From an uncultured Paraprevotella sp. (lineage in GTDB: Bacteria > Bacteroidota > Bacteroidia > Bacteroidales > Bacteroidaceae): a DNA stretch of 64,000 bases. The number at the start of each line of letters is the position of its first letter. The stretch's first letter is position 1. Both the position numbers and the translations under genes were made by a program. The stretch covers positions 64,253 through 128,252 of the forward strand of contig CALUIV010000003.1 of the NCBI GenBank assembly GCA_944320775.1, in the 5' to 3' direction. Of this stretch, positions 34,771 through 44,414 are shown one piece after another. A model generated the notes under the pieces. It was not told the DNA's origin, did no database searches, and was given only the letters and a program-made list of their open reading frames with translations.

Positions 34771-36354
34771 ATGACCTGCACATACAAACATTTCATATCT
34801 ATCGGCGCTTTATGTATCTATGCCGGCAACATCCCACTGTCGGCAAAACGCCATCTGACAAACGCCATGCCTAATGTCATTGTAATTATGGCCGATGATA
34901 TCGGCTATGGTGATTTAGAATGTTACGGCACAAAATCCATCAAAACTCCCAACGTCAACAAACTGGCCCGTAACGGCATTCGTTTCACAAATGCACATGC
35001 TGTAGCTGCAACAAGCACTCCATCACGTTATGCCCTGCTCACCGGAGAATATCCATTCAGGAAAAAAAATACAGATGTAGCAGCCGGAAATGCAGGCATG
35101 ATCATACGACCGGAACAATTCACCGCAGCCGACCTGTTCCGGAGCAAAGGTTACGCAACAGCAGCTATTGGAAAATGGCATCTTGGAATTGGTGACCAAA
35201 CAGCCCAACAAGACTGGAACGCACCGATTCCCTGTTCACCAAACGATCTCGGATTTGACTATACCTATATCATGGCAGCAACTGCCGACCGAGTCCCCTG
35301 CGTGTTTATTGAAAACGGTATAGTGGCCAATTACGATGCTTCCGCACCTATCGAAGTAAGTTATCAAAAAAACTTTCCAGGCGAACCGACAGGAAAAAAT
35401 AATCCGGAATTACTCTATAATCTAAAACCCAGCCATGGACACGATATGTCTATCGTAAATGGCATATCACGCATCGGTTATATGAAAGGGGGCGGCCAGG
35501 CACTTTGGAAAGACGAAAACATTGCCGATTCCATAACAAAACATGCCTTGGATTTTATCGAACGTCATCAGGATTCACCGTTCTTTCTATATCTCTGCAC
35601 TAATGATATTCATGTTCCGCGATTTCCACACAAACGTTTCCGTGGAAAAAGCAAAATGGGACTGCGTGGTGATGCAATCCTACAATTCGACTGGACCGTA
35701 GGTCAAATCACTGAAACACTGAAAAAATTAAAAATCGACAGCAACACGCTGATTATTTTAACCAGCGACAATGGTCCGGTTGTCGATGACGGATACGCAG
35801 ACCAGGCTGAAGAACTTTTGGGAGATCATAAACCGAGCGGACCTTTCCGTGGAGCTAAATATTCTGCCTTTGAAGGAGGAACAATGGTGCCATTTATTGT
35901 CAGCTGGCCAGAACGGATTCATCCGGGTAAAAGTAACGCCCTAATATCCCATATCGACTTTATAGCCTCCATGGCATGCATGCTTGATGGAACCATTCCA
36001 CAAAATATGGCTCCCGACAGTTATAACCAATGGAGTGCCTGGTATGGTATGGACCAGACAGGACGCCCCTGGGCCTTAGAACAATCTGCAAACCACACTA
36101 TTTCTGTACGGGCCAAACAATGGAAGTACATCGAACCAAACGACGGTGGACCAATGATCACTTGGGGACCTAAAATTGAAACCGGCAACAGCAAACAAAG
36201 TCAATTGTTCAACATAGAAAAAAATAAATATGAAGAAAAAAACATTGCCGAACAGCATCCTGATGTTGTAAAAGCCTTCTCAACCCTAATAGAAAACCAG
36301 AAGAATCATACTGGAACAGTCAATAGAAATCAAATCCCGGTATTAGATATCTAA
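34771..36354 (+). CDS. Ser-type secreted sulfatase
   Basis: A 527-residue exported sulfatase acting on a sulfated carbohydrate or other sulfate ester. A signal sequence occupies about 1-25. The metal-binding start VIVIMADDIGYGD (36-48) and the signature S82-T-P-S-R86 follow. The modified residue is Ser, so activation to formylglycine needs an anaerobic radical-SAM maturase, which is not in this window. Later motifs GKWHLG, NDIHVPRFPH and TSDNGP complete the active site. Substrate cannot be read from the sequence. No polysaccharide-utilisation genes flank it. Confidence 0.9.
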   Translation: MTCTYKHFISIGALCIYAGNIPLSAKRHLTNAMPNVIVIMADDIGYGDLECYGTKSIKTPNVNKLARNGIRFTNAHAVAATSTPSRYALLTGEYPFRKKNTDVAAGNAGMIIRPEQFTAADLFRSKGYATAAIGKWHLGIGDQTAQQDWNAPIPCSPNDLGFDYTYIMAATADRVPCVFIENGIVANYDASAPIEVSYQKNFPGEPTGKNNPELLYNLKPSHGHDMSIVNGISRIGYMKGGGQALWKDENIADSITKHALDFIERHQDSPFFLYLCTNDIHVPRFPHKRFRGKSKMGLRGDAILQFDWTVGQITETLKKLKIDSNTLIILTSDNGPVVDDGYADQAEELLGDHKPSGPFRGAKYSAFEGGTMVPFIVSWPERIHPGKSNALISHIDFIASMACMLDGTIPQNMAPDSYNQWSAWYGMDQTGRPWALEQSANHTISVRAKQWKYIEPNDGGPMITWGPKIETGNSKQSQLFNIEKNKYEEKNIAEQHPDVVKAFSTLIENQKNHTGTVNRNQIPVLDI

Positions 36355-36398
36355 CAGGAATCATATACCCCAAAGACAAACAGAACTTCTCAGATAAC

Positions 36399-36449
36399 AA
36401 AAAGTGCTATATCGTGGATTCCCCAATGAAGCCTGATATAGCACTTTTT
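36399..36449. terminator. Bidirectional terminator, sulfatase / OmpP1 genes
   Basis: A 15-bp perfect stem (36399-36413 with 36435-36449) with A and T ends lies between convergent genes. Confidence 0.88.
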
Positions 36450-36472
36450 AAATTTATACCTTCAAATAACAA

Positions 36473-38056
36473 TCAAAACTTATATCCTACAGACAAAGCG
36501 ACCTGATGACGACTTAAATCAACGCCAACCGGAGCTAAATAGGCATTTTTGTCACCTGTATAATGAGGATCATTTATCAAATCCATCATATAACTATCAT
36601 CAAAAGCATAAAAATCAGCCTTTTGCTGACGATATTTATATGCCAGATCTACATAAAATTTCTTCTTCTGATATCCCAATCCCACTGTAAACAGATTTAC
36701 AGCTCCTTTATTCATATAATCCGTAGCCACATTATAGGATAAGGCATACGAATCTATGCTTTGATCAAAACTGGCATATTGATTATATGCTTCAGAATAA
36801 TAATTATATCCGAAACGGGCGCTAAAAGCAGGATTAAACTTCACTTCCCAACCGACTTTCACGTTATGACCGCCCTTTAATGTACGTCGGGTCAACCCAT
36901 TCATTTCCCGGTCAGTGCCAGCTCCTCCCCAAGTATTATAGTCCAAATACCCCATCTTAGTCTTCGCGTAGTTTACATATTCATATTCAGCTCCAATCGC
37001 GAAATATTGCCCTAAGGTATGTCCCAGACTGAAACGGAACTTCCACGGAGTAGTCAGACTATAATCCAGATAATTTTCAGCCGGTCCGTCATAGCGGTAT
37101 AAACCATCCGGATGGTATACCCCATCTGCATCATAATGTGTTTCCATATTTACATAAGCAGCCGACTGCATCGTATAGAAAGTAGGAGTTTCAACAGTAA
37201 TTCCAAAACGGAAAGCAGAATACTGGAACGGCCGGACTATTATACCAAATTTAGCATTTACGCCCGTGCCAGAAACAGTCTGCTGATTATTCATATTATA
37301 ATCATAAAAATTCTTGTCGAGTTCATACAACTCCGTATAAGTTGTATAAGAACGGTAATCAATGTCTTCAAACCCCAATGTGGCTCCCAAATAGAACTGT
37401 TCGCTCAAATTGAAAGACAAATTCAAATCAAATGCATGCACACCTCCTTCTGTAATCCGACTGAATTGATTTCCCTGTGCCGGCTGACCATAAAATTTGC
37501 CTTGGTTCGTCTCCAACAAATAAGAAGAATAAGCAGTCGAAGCCAAGTCGCTTGGAAAATAATAGCCGTCTTCTTCCTCGTATGCATACAAATTACTCAA
37601 ATAAGCCAGCTGATCCGTCTGCGAAAGTCCCATGGTATTGGCATTGTCGGCAACAAGCACATGATTGAAATTATTCTTCTTTTGATAGTTAAATCCGAAA
37701 TTCAGAAATTTAAGCGTGGGTCCGTCCCAATGTTTGCTGATGACAAAACCCAAATTATCAAAAGACAGATGCGTATAATCCTCGCCAGACAAAGGCTTAG
37801 CTTTCTGAGTCAACACACTGATTGTACCTGCGATATCACTGCCCCGATAAAGTCCGATTCCGGCCGGATTGGCAGACATGACAGATATATCAGCTCCCAA
37901 AGCACCTAATGCACCACCCATGGAAACAAACCGGGCCGTACCATTAATATCTGAAAGGGTTGTCAAACGCTCATTGAGATAAGTATCTTGCGCCGAAAGA
38001 GATACAGGCGAAACAAGCAATGCGGCCCATATCCCCAAATGATAAACCTTTTTCAT
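36473..38056 (-). CDS. OmpP1/FadL/TodX-family outer membrane protein
   Basis: A 527-residue outer-membrane beta-barrel with signal peptide (about 1-22, ending SLSAQ). The N-terminal hatch-like GTARFVSMGGALGALGADISVMSANPAG block is typical of the Bacteroidales OmpP1 group, and the chain ends in an aromatic residue (VGYKF). FadL relatives import hydrophobic compounds; the substrate here is unknown. It is the second gene of a unit with the aromatic low-complexity protein, 65 bp downstream of it. Confidence 0.88.
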   Translation of the reverse strand: MKKVYHLGIWAALLVSPVSLSAQDTYLNERLTTLSDINGTARFVSMGGALGALGADISVMSANPAGIGLYRGSDIAGTISVLTQKAKPLSGEDYTHLSFDNLGFVISKHWDGPTLKFLNFGFNYQKKNNFNHVLVADNANTMGLSQTDQLAYLSNLYAYEEEDGYYFPSDLASTAYSSYLLETNQGKFYGQPAQGNQFSRITEGGVHAFDLNLSFNLSEQFYLGATLGFEDIDYRSYTTYTELYELDKNFYDYNMNNQQTVSGTGVNAKFGIIVRPFQYSAFRFGITVETPTFYTMQSAAYVNMETHYDADGVYHPDGLYRYDGPAENYLDYSLTTPWKFRFSLGHTLGQYFAIGAEYEYVNYAKTKMGYLDYNTWGGAGTDREMNGLTRRTLKGGHNVKVGWEVKFNPAFSARFGYNYYSEAYNQYASFDQSIDSYALSYNVATDYMNKGAVNLFTVGLGYQKKKFYVDLAYKYRQQKADFYAFDDSYMMDLINDPHYTGDKNAYLAPVGVDLSRHQVALSVGYKF

Positions 38057-38121
38057 AAAAATCTTTTTTAAAACATACTCCTTTTAATCATTCACTCTTG
38101 TGTCGAAATGATCAAACACAT

Positions 38122-39186
38122 TTATCTCCGTCCACGGCTGACACCTCCACCGCCGACACGGGCACCACGAGATACGCCACCTGTCGACTGGCGAATGACA
38201 CTACTGCCCGAAGAACGATTTACCCTAGATCCCGAAGGTGACACACGCACACCTTCCGTAGACTGCTGATAGGACCGGTTTGCACGATTCGGAGTACGAG
38301 TCGTCGTTGTACTACGATTCGGTACAACCGTCGTACTTCTGGTTGTTGTACGTGCACCGCGACCGGAAGTTGTATACGATCTGTTTACACGTGCACCACG
38401 CGTTGAAACACCCGCACTCGGACGACCGGAAACCGGACGACCAACTGCAGGACGGCCGACTCGGGTCGTCGGATGCATATTCCAAGCATAAGAATGATGA
38501 TAATGAGGGGGATAGTGCCAATAAGGATACCCCCAACCATAGTAAGGATAGCCCCAGCCAAATCCAAATCCCCAATAAGGACTGCTATAACGAAATGTCC
38601 ACCAAAATCCGGCATCCCAAGGAGCATAATACCAACTGTTCCAATAAGAAGGGAAAGCATATGCATAAAAACCGTCATTATAGACATTCCAATAAATTGA
38701 AGACGGACCATAACACAGATCCCAATATAACGGACTGCTTACGGGTATACCCACCGTAGGAGAACAGAATAACAAAATACGACGGGCACAGGCATAATCC
38801 TCATCGCTACCTTCAAAACCGTTCACCCAGCCACGTTCATCCAAAGAATCTTCACCAATCGCAGCACTATAATCAGCTTGTTCTTCTGATTGTTGTGCCG
38901 CATCAACAAGACGATAACGACGGTTATATTCATCTACATCCCGTTCATCAGAAGCAGCCGAATATGGTTGTTCATAAGAAAAAGAATATCCCGAAGAACG
39001 CCTTTCTACGCTGTCTTTCAATTGTTCCGGAGTTTTTTGAACCACCGTTTGCGTCTTGGTTTTTACTTCCTTCTTTTCTTTTTTGGGCACAAAATACATG
39101 TCATCCTGCTGTGCCAAACCGATCAAGGGAAACATCAGCCATACCAACATAATCCCAAACAATCTATCTCTTCTCATAATTCTCAC
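38122..39186 (-). CDS. Exported low-complexity aromatic/Arg-Gly-Ser-rich protein
   Basis: A 354-residue exported protein without a catalytic domain I recognise. Signal peptide ~1-25 (ending GLAQ); charged linker (26-130, Lys/Glu then acidic); a strikingly aromatic block (about 150-235), dense in Trp, Tyr, Phe, Gly and Pro and ending in a His cluster; then a basic tail (about 240-354) of Arg/Gly/Ser/Thr with repeated GRP, NRS and SRG units. Such proteins occur in Bacteroidales next to the OmpP1 gene, as here. Role unknown; surface or periplasmic binding or assembly is possible. ATG at 39186 or 39177 are both plausible. Confidence 0.75.
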   Translation of the reverse strand: MRIMRRDRLFGIMLVWLMFPLIGLAQQDDMYFVPKKEKKEVKTKTQTVVQKTPEQLKDSVERRSSGYSFSYEQPYSAASDERDVDEYNRRYRLVDAAQQSEEQADYSAAIGEDSLDERGWVNGFEGSDEDYACARRILLFCSPTVGIPVSSPLYWDLCYGPSSIYWNVYNDGFYAYAFPSYWNSWYYAPWDAGFWWTFRYSSPYWGFGFGWGYPYYGWGYPYWHYPPHYHHSYAWNMHPTTRVGRPAVGRPVSGRPSAGVSTRGARVNRSYTTSGRGARTTTRSTTVVPNRSTTTTRTPNRANRSYQQSTEGVRVSPSGSRVNRSSGSSVIRQSTGGVSRGARVGGGGVSRGRR

Positions 39187-39210
39187 TTTTAAGACCTACT
39201 CTCTCCTATG

Positions 39211-39242
39211 CAAATTTACTCGTAAAGTGCATCATTTACAAA
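39211..39242 (-). promoter_or_regulatory. Promoter of low-complexity protein / OmpP1 genes
   Basis: On the minus strand, TTTG (39239-39242), a 20-bp spacer and TAAATTTG (39211-39218). A full consensus, 25 bp from the first ATG. Confidence 0.75.
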
Positions 39243-39324
39243 GAAAAAGGCGTAATAAAAGTTACGGAATGTTCTTTTTGTGATAAAAAAAGAATTCAAA
39301 AAAATATATTCCCAAAAAAAGGTA

Positions 39325-39332
39325 TAACTTTG
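39325..39332 (+). promoter_or_regulatory. prmA -7 promoter element
   Basis: TAACTTTG, 31 bp before the prmA ATG, with no clear -33 box. Confidence 0.45.
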
Positions 39333-39363
39333 TTTCAAACTGACTTTAAACAAAAACAGCCCC

Positions 39364-40221
39364 ATGAAATATTTCGAAGTATCCTTTACGATCCGTCCTT
39401 ATTCAGAAACAGCTTCCGACATTCTTTGTGCACTTGCTGCAGAAGCAGGTTTCGAATCTTTTACAACAGAGAATGAGCTGCTTAAAGGCTATATCCAACA
39501 AACATTTTGGAATGAAGAATTACTCCAGGAACAAATCAGTCAGTTCCCTCTGCCTCAAACAGAAATCACTTATGAAACCAACGAGGCTGATTATAAAAAC
39601 TGGAATGAAGAATGGGAAAAAAATGGATTCGAACCAATCCGAATCGGCAATGAATTAATGGTCAGAGGAATCGGATACGAATCCGACTGTAACGTAAAAT
39701 ATAACATCCTATTAGATCCTCAAATGGCATTTGGCAGCGGAAGCCACCAAACCACACGTATGATGCTGAGCCGTCTGCTACATATGGATTTGAACGGAAA
39801 AAGAGTTTTAGATGCAGGATGTGGTACTGGAGTCCTTTCTTTAATGGCTGCACTAAGAGGGGCCACTGACATATTCGCTTACGATATAGATGAATGGAGC
39901 GTCAAAAACACGGAAACAAACAAAGCACTTAACCAACAGAACTGCATTACCGTAGTTCAAGGTGATGCCTCCATCTTAGAACATCAGAAACCATTTGATC
40001 TCGTTTTGGCCAATATAAACCGAAACATTTTGCTGGCTGATATGCCTCAATTCGTCCGTGTCCTCCGACCAAACGGACAATTATTGTTAAGCGGCTTTTA
40101 TATAGAAGATGCAGCAGTGCTAAAAGAACAGGCAGAATCGTTAGGACTGTACTATTGCGACCAGCTTGTAGAAGACGACTGGGCCTGCCTGAAATTCACG
40201 TTAAATACAGTTGCAGAATGA
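39364..40221 (+). CDS. prmA: Ribosomal protein L11 methyltransferase
   Basis: A 285-residue SAM-dependent methyltransferase that trimethylates ribosomal protein L11. An N-terminal ferredoxin-like substrate domain (1-~60), a linker and a Rossmann methyltransferase domain are visible, with motif I VLDAGCGTGVLSL (about 145-157), the upstream PrmA signature MAFGSGSHQTT and motif IV DLVLANINRNIL. Length and motifs are standard. The gene is monocistronic. Confidence 0.94.
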   Translation: MKYFEVSFTIRPYSETASDILCALAAEAGFESFTTENELLKGYIQQTFWNEELLQEQISQFPLPQTEITYETNEADYKNWNEEWEKNGFEPIRIGNELMVRGIGYESDCNVKYNILLDPQMAFGSGSHQTTRMMLSRLLHMDLNGKRVLDAGCGTGVLSLMAALRGATDIFAYDIDEWSVKNTETNKALNQQNCITVVQGDASILEHQKPFDLVLANINRNILLADMPQFVRVLRPNGQLLLSGFYIEDAAVLKEQAESLGLYYCDQLVEDDWACLKFTLNTVAE

Positions 40222-40632
40222 TACTTTTAAATGAATATCAATAACAAATTGACCATAAATACGCATATTTCATAACATCATAAAAAACAAAAAAAGATAT
40301 TCTGGAAAAGAAAAATGCGCATGTAATTACGAAAAACGACGTTAAAGCACGTTTTATTTCAGGCTAAAAACAGAGAAAGCCATGCCTGATAAACCATAAA
40401 TTTCATGCCGATCTGCATGAAACAAGTTGGGCAAATGAATAAATTGTCGTCCTCATCTGTTTTTTCTACTCCCGTCATCAGGGAAAAGAACTCTCTTTGA
40501 ACGTTTTACACGTACAAAAATAATAAGGATAAAAACCTAGGATACAGCCTCTTATTTCAAAAAACACGTCTGTAGAGACGTATTTTCAGAAATTAAATAA
40601 AATAAGGCAGTAAAAAAACGAATTTTGAACGA
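40222..40632. other. Non-coding gap between convergent prmA and GH25 genes
   Basis: About 410 bp without a credible ORF. It contains a perfect inverted repeat TTTCATGC/GCATGAAA with a 6-bp spacer (40401-40422), a second CATGCC copy at 40381, a small hairpin ACGTCT/AGACGT near 40566-40581, and a minus-strand -7-like box (TATTTTTG, 40515-40522) without a -33 partner. No obvious terminator for prmA was found. Confidence 0.5.
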
Positions 40633-40674
40633 CTTTTTCGACAAAGTGTCAAAATGATATTTTTGTCGAAAAAG
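40633..40674 (-). terminator. Hairpin at end of GH25 gene
   Basis: A 13-bp perfect stem (40633-40645 with 40662-40674) abuts the GH25 stop codon. The T run lies inside the stem. Confidence 0.65.
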
Positions 40675-40675
40675 A

Positions 40676-41647
40676 TTATCTGCCTTCTTCTAGGAAAATA
40701 TCCGTATCCTCTTCCTCCGGAATAACAAGTTCCATCAATTCGTCCATCGTACCATTGAAAATATTACAGTCAACCGGCCCCTTGATTCCAGCTACCTGAC
40801 CACAGTCTGTATACTGCCAGAAATGCCATTTTCCTCGATAAGCGAGTTTTTCCACATAATAATGTGCAATCCAGAAAGGATACTGATTAAATACCGAATC
40901 ACTGAGGTATTTCTGCTTGAACTTATAACCGGAATAAATTATCGGCTTCACTCCATATCGTTGCTCTACCAGATCCAGCCATTTCCTAACCTCCCGTTGC
41001 AACTGAGAAACAGTAAGCTCGCCCGCTTTTTCAACATCCAGAACCGGTGGCAGATCACCAGGCTCGAGATGCACCTGCTTCATAAAAAATTCAGCCTGAC
41101 GCCGTCCGTCAACATCCGGCGTGTAAAAATGATAGACTCCACGTAAAAGACCATTCTTACGCGATTCATAAAAGTTCAAATTAAAATTGTCGTCCACAAT
41201 AGAAACGCCTTCCGTTCCTTTCATGAAAACAAAACTTACCGGAACATTCTTAATATCTGCATTACGCAATATTTCCCAATCAACAATCCCTTGATAACGC
41301 GAAATGTCAATACCATGAACGGAATAGCCTGAAGGATAGACACCTTCACCATAAATAGCCTTCCACCGGAAAGAAAAAGGATCTATGAAGAAATAATAGA
41401 ATAATGTAACCAACAAAACAGCAAATAATATACCTCCTGCCAGCACAGACCAGGAAGGAATATGCAACAACCGAAAATGCCCCTTCGCCTTACGACGTGT
41501 TTTTCTCGGACGTGTCTTTCTTTGAGCGGACGCCGGCCGACGTTTTACAGAACCAGTTTCTACATTCCCTGTCTGTAACTCACTTCGACGACGCACGGTA
41601 ACTTTATTCGCCGATGCTGTACTTCGCTGTTGTCGTTCAGAATTCAT
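40676..41647 (-). CDS. Membrane-anchored GH25 lysozyme-like muramidase
   Basis: A 323-residue protein. The very basic cytoplasmic N-terminus (1-56) and one membrane helix (about 66-88) place the enzyme in the periplasm. The GH25 domain (about 108-310) shows HGIDISRYQG at its start, FVFMKGTEG, the catalytic DVEKAGE segment (PPVLDVEKAGE) and WQYTDCG. It should cleave the MurNAc-GlcNAc bond, in wall turnover or remodelling. An acidic tail ends the protein. PPi-PFK lies upstream on the same strand, separated by a terminator. Confidence 0.9.
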   Translation of the reverse strand: MNSERQQRSTASANKVTVRRRSELQTGNVETGSVKRRPASAQRKTRPRKTRRKAKGHFRLLHIPSWSVLAGGILFAVLLVTLFYYFFIDPFSFRWKAIYGEGVYPSGYSVHGIDISRYQGIVDWEILRNADIKNVPVSFVFMKGTEGVSIVDDNFNLNFYESRKNGLLRGVYHFYTPDVDGRRQAEFFMKQVHLEPGDLPPVLDVEKAGELTVSQLQREVRKWLDLVEQRYGVKPIIYSGYKFKQKYLSDSVFNQYPFWIAHYYVEKLAYRGKWHFWQYTDCGQVAGIKGPVDCNIFNGTMDELMELVIPEEEDTDIFLEEGR

Positions 41648-41687
41648 GAATATGATCCCTGTTATTTTTCAAGTAAAAACAATATAA

Positions 41688-41726
41688 AGAAAGTCCCTTT
41701 ACCGGAACCGGCATCTGGGACTTTCT
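41688..41726 (-). terminator. Terminator of PPi-PFK gene
   Basis: A 10-bp stem (41688-41697 with 41717-41726), followed on the minus strand by T-rich sequence including TTTTT. Confidence 0.75.
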
Positions 41727-41754
41727 GTATTTATCTCTTTTATCGTTTAGCAAA

Positions 41755-43392
41755 TTATTTTGCCTGCTCCAACTGCAGCGTCTTAGTTGGCTGATCACAA
41801 ACTTCAGACGGACCGAAGTACTGGATTGGACCAGGATATACGAAACAGGTCTCACGAGCCCATTTGTCGCGTTTAGCAGCAAATGTCTTGAATGGAGCAC
41901 CGTCAAGACGAACCAACGCCTTCTTGATAACCGGTTTCATTTCACCGTGACGACGTTCCATATTCATCATCATTGTGATAGGCACACCACCAGCAACCCA
42001 TTCAGCTGCAGGAGCTGTTGTATTTTTCACGATTGCCATGTAACCAGTCTTACCATTTGCCATCAACATAGCAGCACTAGTTCCCAAAGCATAGCAATAG
42101 TCTGCATCATAATTAGAAGGAGCTGCACAACGGCCTTCATAACCGAAGAAATGGTGCAATGGAGAGAACTTACCAACATACTTGCCTTCCTTCTTCCAGC
42201 CTTCCAACTTAGTAGCTACCATCTCAGACAACAATTTCTCTGTTTCGATCAAAGAAACCTGTACGTTTCCGTGTGGGTCACGCTCCAAAGTCAACTGAGC
42301 AGCAACACCTACAGGAAGTGATTCGTAAACAGCCTTGTTCTCAGCAGAAAGCTTGCCAAGAATCCACTCGCGCTGGCCTTCTTTGCTGACAGAAGCAGCT
42401 TCTGGAGTAGCCAACAAGTCGTTCAACTCAGCAATCAATTTCTTCATAACCGGGATGAACTCGATCAAACCTTCCGGGATCAAAACAGTACCGAAGTTGT
42501 TACCGTCAGCAGCACGGTTGGCAACAGCCTGAGCGATATAAGTTACAACATCGTCCAAAGTCTGGTTCTTTGCTTCTACTTCCTCAGAAACGATACATAC
42601 GTTAGGCTGTACCTGAAGGGCACACTCCAAAGCAATGTGAGAAGCTGAACGACCCATCAATTTGATAAAGTGCCAGTATTTACGTGCAGAGTTAGCATCG
42701 CGCTGGATGTTACCGATAACTTCGGCATAAGTCTTACATGCTGTATCAAAACCGAAAGAAGTCTCGATCTGCTCGTTCTTCAAGTCACCGTCAATAGTCT
42801 TCGGACAGCCGATTACCTGAATACCATAGTTCTTAGCTGCATAATATTCAGCCAAAACACAAGCGTTTGTATTTGAATCGTCACCACCGATAATGACAAT
42901 AGCCTTAATATTCAGTTCGCGCAAGATTTCAAGACCTTTCTCGAACTGTTCTTCCTTCTCCAACTTAGTACGTCCGGAACCGATCATATCGAAACCACCC
43001 GTGTTGCGATACTCATCGATGATATCGGCAGTCAGCTCTTTATACTTATGGTCAACCAAACCACCAGGACCCAAAATGAAGCCATACAACTTGTTTGCCG
43101 GATTCAAACGCTTCAAAGCGTCGAACAAGCCACAGATTACGTTATGACCACCAGGAGCCTGACCACCAGAAAGGATTACACCGACATTGATCGGAGCAAA
43201 CTCTTTCGCTTCACCCTGAACAAACTCGATCAAAGGCATACCATAGGTGTTCGGGAACAGTTTTTTGATTTCTTCCTGATCAGCAACAGACTGAGTAGGA
43301 GCACCTTCCTTAACACTTACGCTACCCTGCAAGCCCAATGGCAATTTTGGCTGATAAGCAGCTCTTGCGATTTGCAATGCACTTTTTTCCAT
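41755..43392 (-). CDS. pfp: PPi-dependent 6-phosphofructokinase
   Basis: A 545-residue cytoplasmic enzyme interconverting fructose-6-phosphate and fructose-1,6-bisphosphate with pyrophosphate. The long PFP form shows the N-terminal loop [14 protein letters not shown], the PPi-type GGDDSNTNA (Asp where ATP enzymes have Gly), KTIDGDLKN and [15 protein letters not shown]. The open frame runs 19 codons further up, but I start at [14 protein letters not shown] (43392): a promoter -7 box at 43447-43454 lies within the extension. Confidence 0.93.
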   Translation of the reverse strand: MEKSALQIARAAYQPKLPLGLQGSVSVKEGAPTQSVADQEEIKKLFPNTYGMPLIEFVQGEAKEFAPINVGVILSGGQAPGGHNVICGLFDALKRLNPANKLYGFILGPGGLVDHKYKELTADIIDEYRNTGGFDMIGSGRTKLEKEEQFEKGLEILRELNIKAIVIIGGDDSNTNACVLAEYYAAKNYGIQVIGCPKTIDGDLKNEQIETSFGFDTACKTYAEVIGNIQRDANSARKYWHFIKLMGRSASHIALECALQVQPNVCIVSEEVEAKNQTLDDVVTYIAQAVANRAADGNNFGTVLIPEGLIEFIPVMKKLIAELNDLLATPEAASVSKEGQREWILGKLSAENKAVYESLPVGVAAQLTLERDPHGNVQVSLIETEKLLSEMVATKLEGWKKEGKYVGKFSPLHHFFGYEGRCAAPSNYDADYCYALGTSAAMLMANGKTGYMAIVKNTTAPAAEWVAGGVPITMMMNMERRHGEMKPVIKKALVRLDGAPFKTFAAKRDKWARETCFVYPGPIQYFGPSEVCDQPTKTLQLEQAK

Positions 43393-43446
43393 AATAAAAT
43401 CTTTATTTATAAGTAGATAATTAATAATCCCTATATTTTCGGGAAG

Positions 43447-43454
43447 CAAAATTA
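43447..43454 (-). promoter_or_regulatory. pfp -7 promoter element
   Basis: The minus strand reads TAATTTTG, a match to TAnnTTTG, about 55 bp before the chosen ATG. The -33 match is imperfect. Confidence 0.5.
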
Positions 43455-43525
43455 ATATTTTTCACGGACATACAGAAACTTATCCAATAAAATCATATTT
43501 TTTTCTCATTTAAATAGTGAAAACA

Positions 43526-43555
43526 TTTGGTTCATCCATTTTTTTACTATCTTTA
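43526..43555 (+). promoter_or_regulatory. Promoter of the 89-residue protein / acyltransferase unit
   Basis: TTTG (43526-43529), an 18-bp spacer and TATCTTTA (43548-43555; last base off consensus), 32 bp before the ATG. Confidence 0.5.
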
Positions 43556-43587
43556 CGACTGGATTTGTAACATTAAAATTTACGATT

Positions 43588-43857
43588 ATGGCAAACAGAA
43601 GAACATTGAAAAAAAATATCAACGGTATTTGTAGCGAACTCTTTTATGAATGTATTGCATTGATGCATTACAATATCAGCGTTAAGAAAGAAGACGTAGA
43701 CAATGTTATGACCAGAATATTGGTAATGCAGGATGATTTTATCCGCAGAATCAGCCATACGGAACCCGGAAACGTGAAATACTATTATAAGAAACTGAAA
43801 GAAGATTTCAGTGCACAAGTATCAGACATTATTGATTCATTAGGAAGCCTGAGCTGA
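43588..43857 (+). CDS. Small conserved-looking helical protein, unknown function
   Basis: An 89-residue soluble, probably all-helical protein (MANRRTLKKNINGICSELFY...). I do not recognise a domain. It has a promoter, a plausible start and a stop that overlaps the acyltransferase ATG by one base (TGATG), so the two are translationally coupled. A role next to phospholipid acylation is suggested only by this coupling. Confidence 0.7.
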   Translation: MANRRTLKKNINGICSELFYECIALMHYNISVKKEDVDNVMTRILVMQDDFIRRISHTEPGNVKYYYKKLKEDFSAQVSDIIDSLGSLS

Positions 43858-44411
43858 TGATACCATCTTTATGTCGCCTAATCCTTTTTAAATGGTGGAA
43901 GTGGAAAACTGAAATAACATTACCTGTACAAAAAAAATGTATTCTGGCCATTGCTCCCCATACGAGTAATATGGATTTTATTATCGGAATTCTATATAGT
44001 CGTGCTGTTGGTCTTAAAGCAAATTTTCTAATGAAAAAAGAATGGTTTTTCTGGCCTCTTGGTATCCTGATGCGACGCCTGGGCGGAATTCCAGTATACC
44101 GTAACAAGAAAATGAGCCTGACTGATCAATTGGCAGAATACGCCCGAAAATGTGAAACGTTTCAATTAGCCATCACTCCCGAGGGAACACGGTCGCGCGT
44201 TGAAGAATGGAAAAAAGGATTCTATTACATTGCATATAAAGCAGAAATTCCCATTATGCTTTTTGGTTTGGACTTTAAAAACAAACAAATTGTCTGTACA
44301 AAAGAAGTTCATCCAAACGGTGATTATGACGCTCAAATAATCGAAATCAAGAACTATTTTAGACACTTTGAAGGACGACATCCGGAGAAATTCAGTGTCG
44401 GAACTATATAA
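43857..44411 (+). CDS. PlsC-like 1-acyl-glycerol-3-phosphate acyltransferase family protein
   Basis: A 184-residue membrane-associated acyltransferase. The catalytic H-x4-D motif is HTSNMD (about 35-40), followed by GIPVYRNK and the EGTRS substrate motif (about 109-113). It is short compared with the usual 240-residue PlsC and lacks a long N-terminal helix, matching the small Bacteroidales group. The acyl donor and acceptor are not determined. It overlaps the upstream small gene and is followed 3-9 bp later by the amidase gene. Confidence 0.85.
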   Translation: MIPSLCRLILFKWWKWKTEITLPVQKKCILAIAPHTSNMDFIIGILYSRAVGLKANFLMKKEWFFWPLGILMRRLGGIPVYRNKKMSLTDQLAEYARKCETFQLAITPEGTRSRVEEWKKGFYYIAYKAEIPIMLFGLDFKNKQIVCTKEVHPNGDYDAQIIEIKNYFRHFEGRHPEKFSVGTI

Positions 44412-44414
44412 TGA

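Noticed and set aside
37112-37909. 265-residue open frame antisense to the OmpP1 gene
   Set aside because: Rich in His/Arg/Ile as expected for an antisense shadow; the opposite strand encodes a clear barrel protein.
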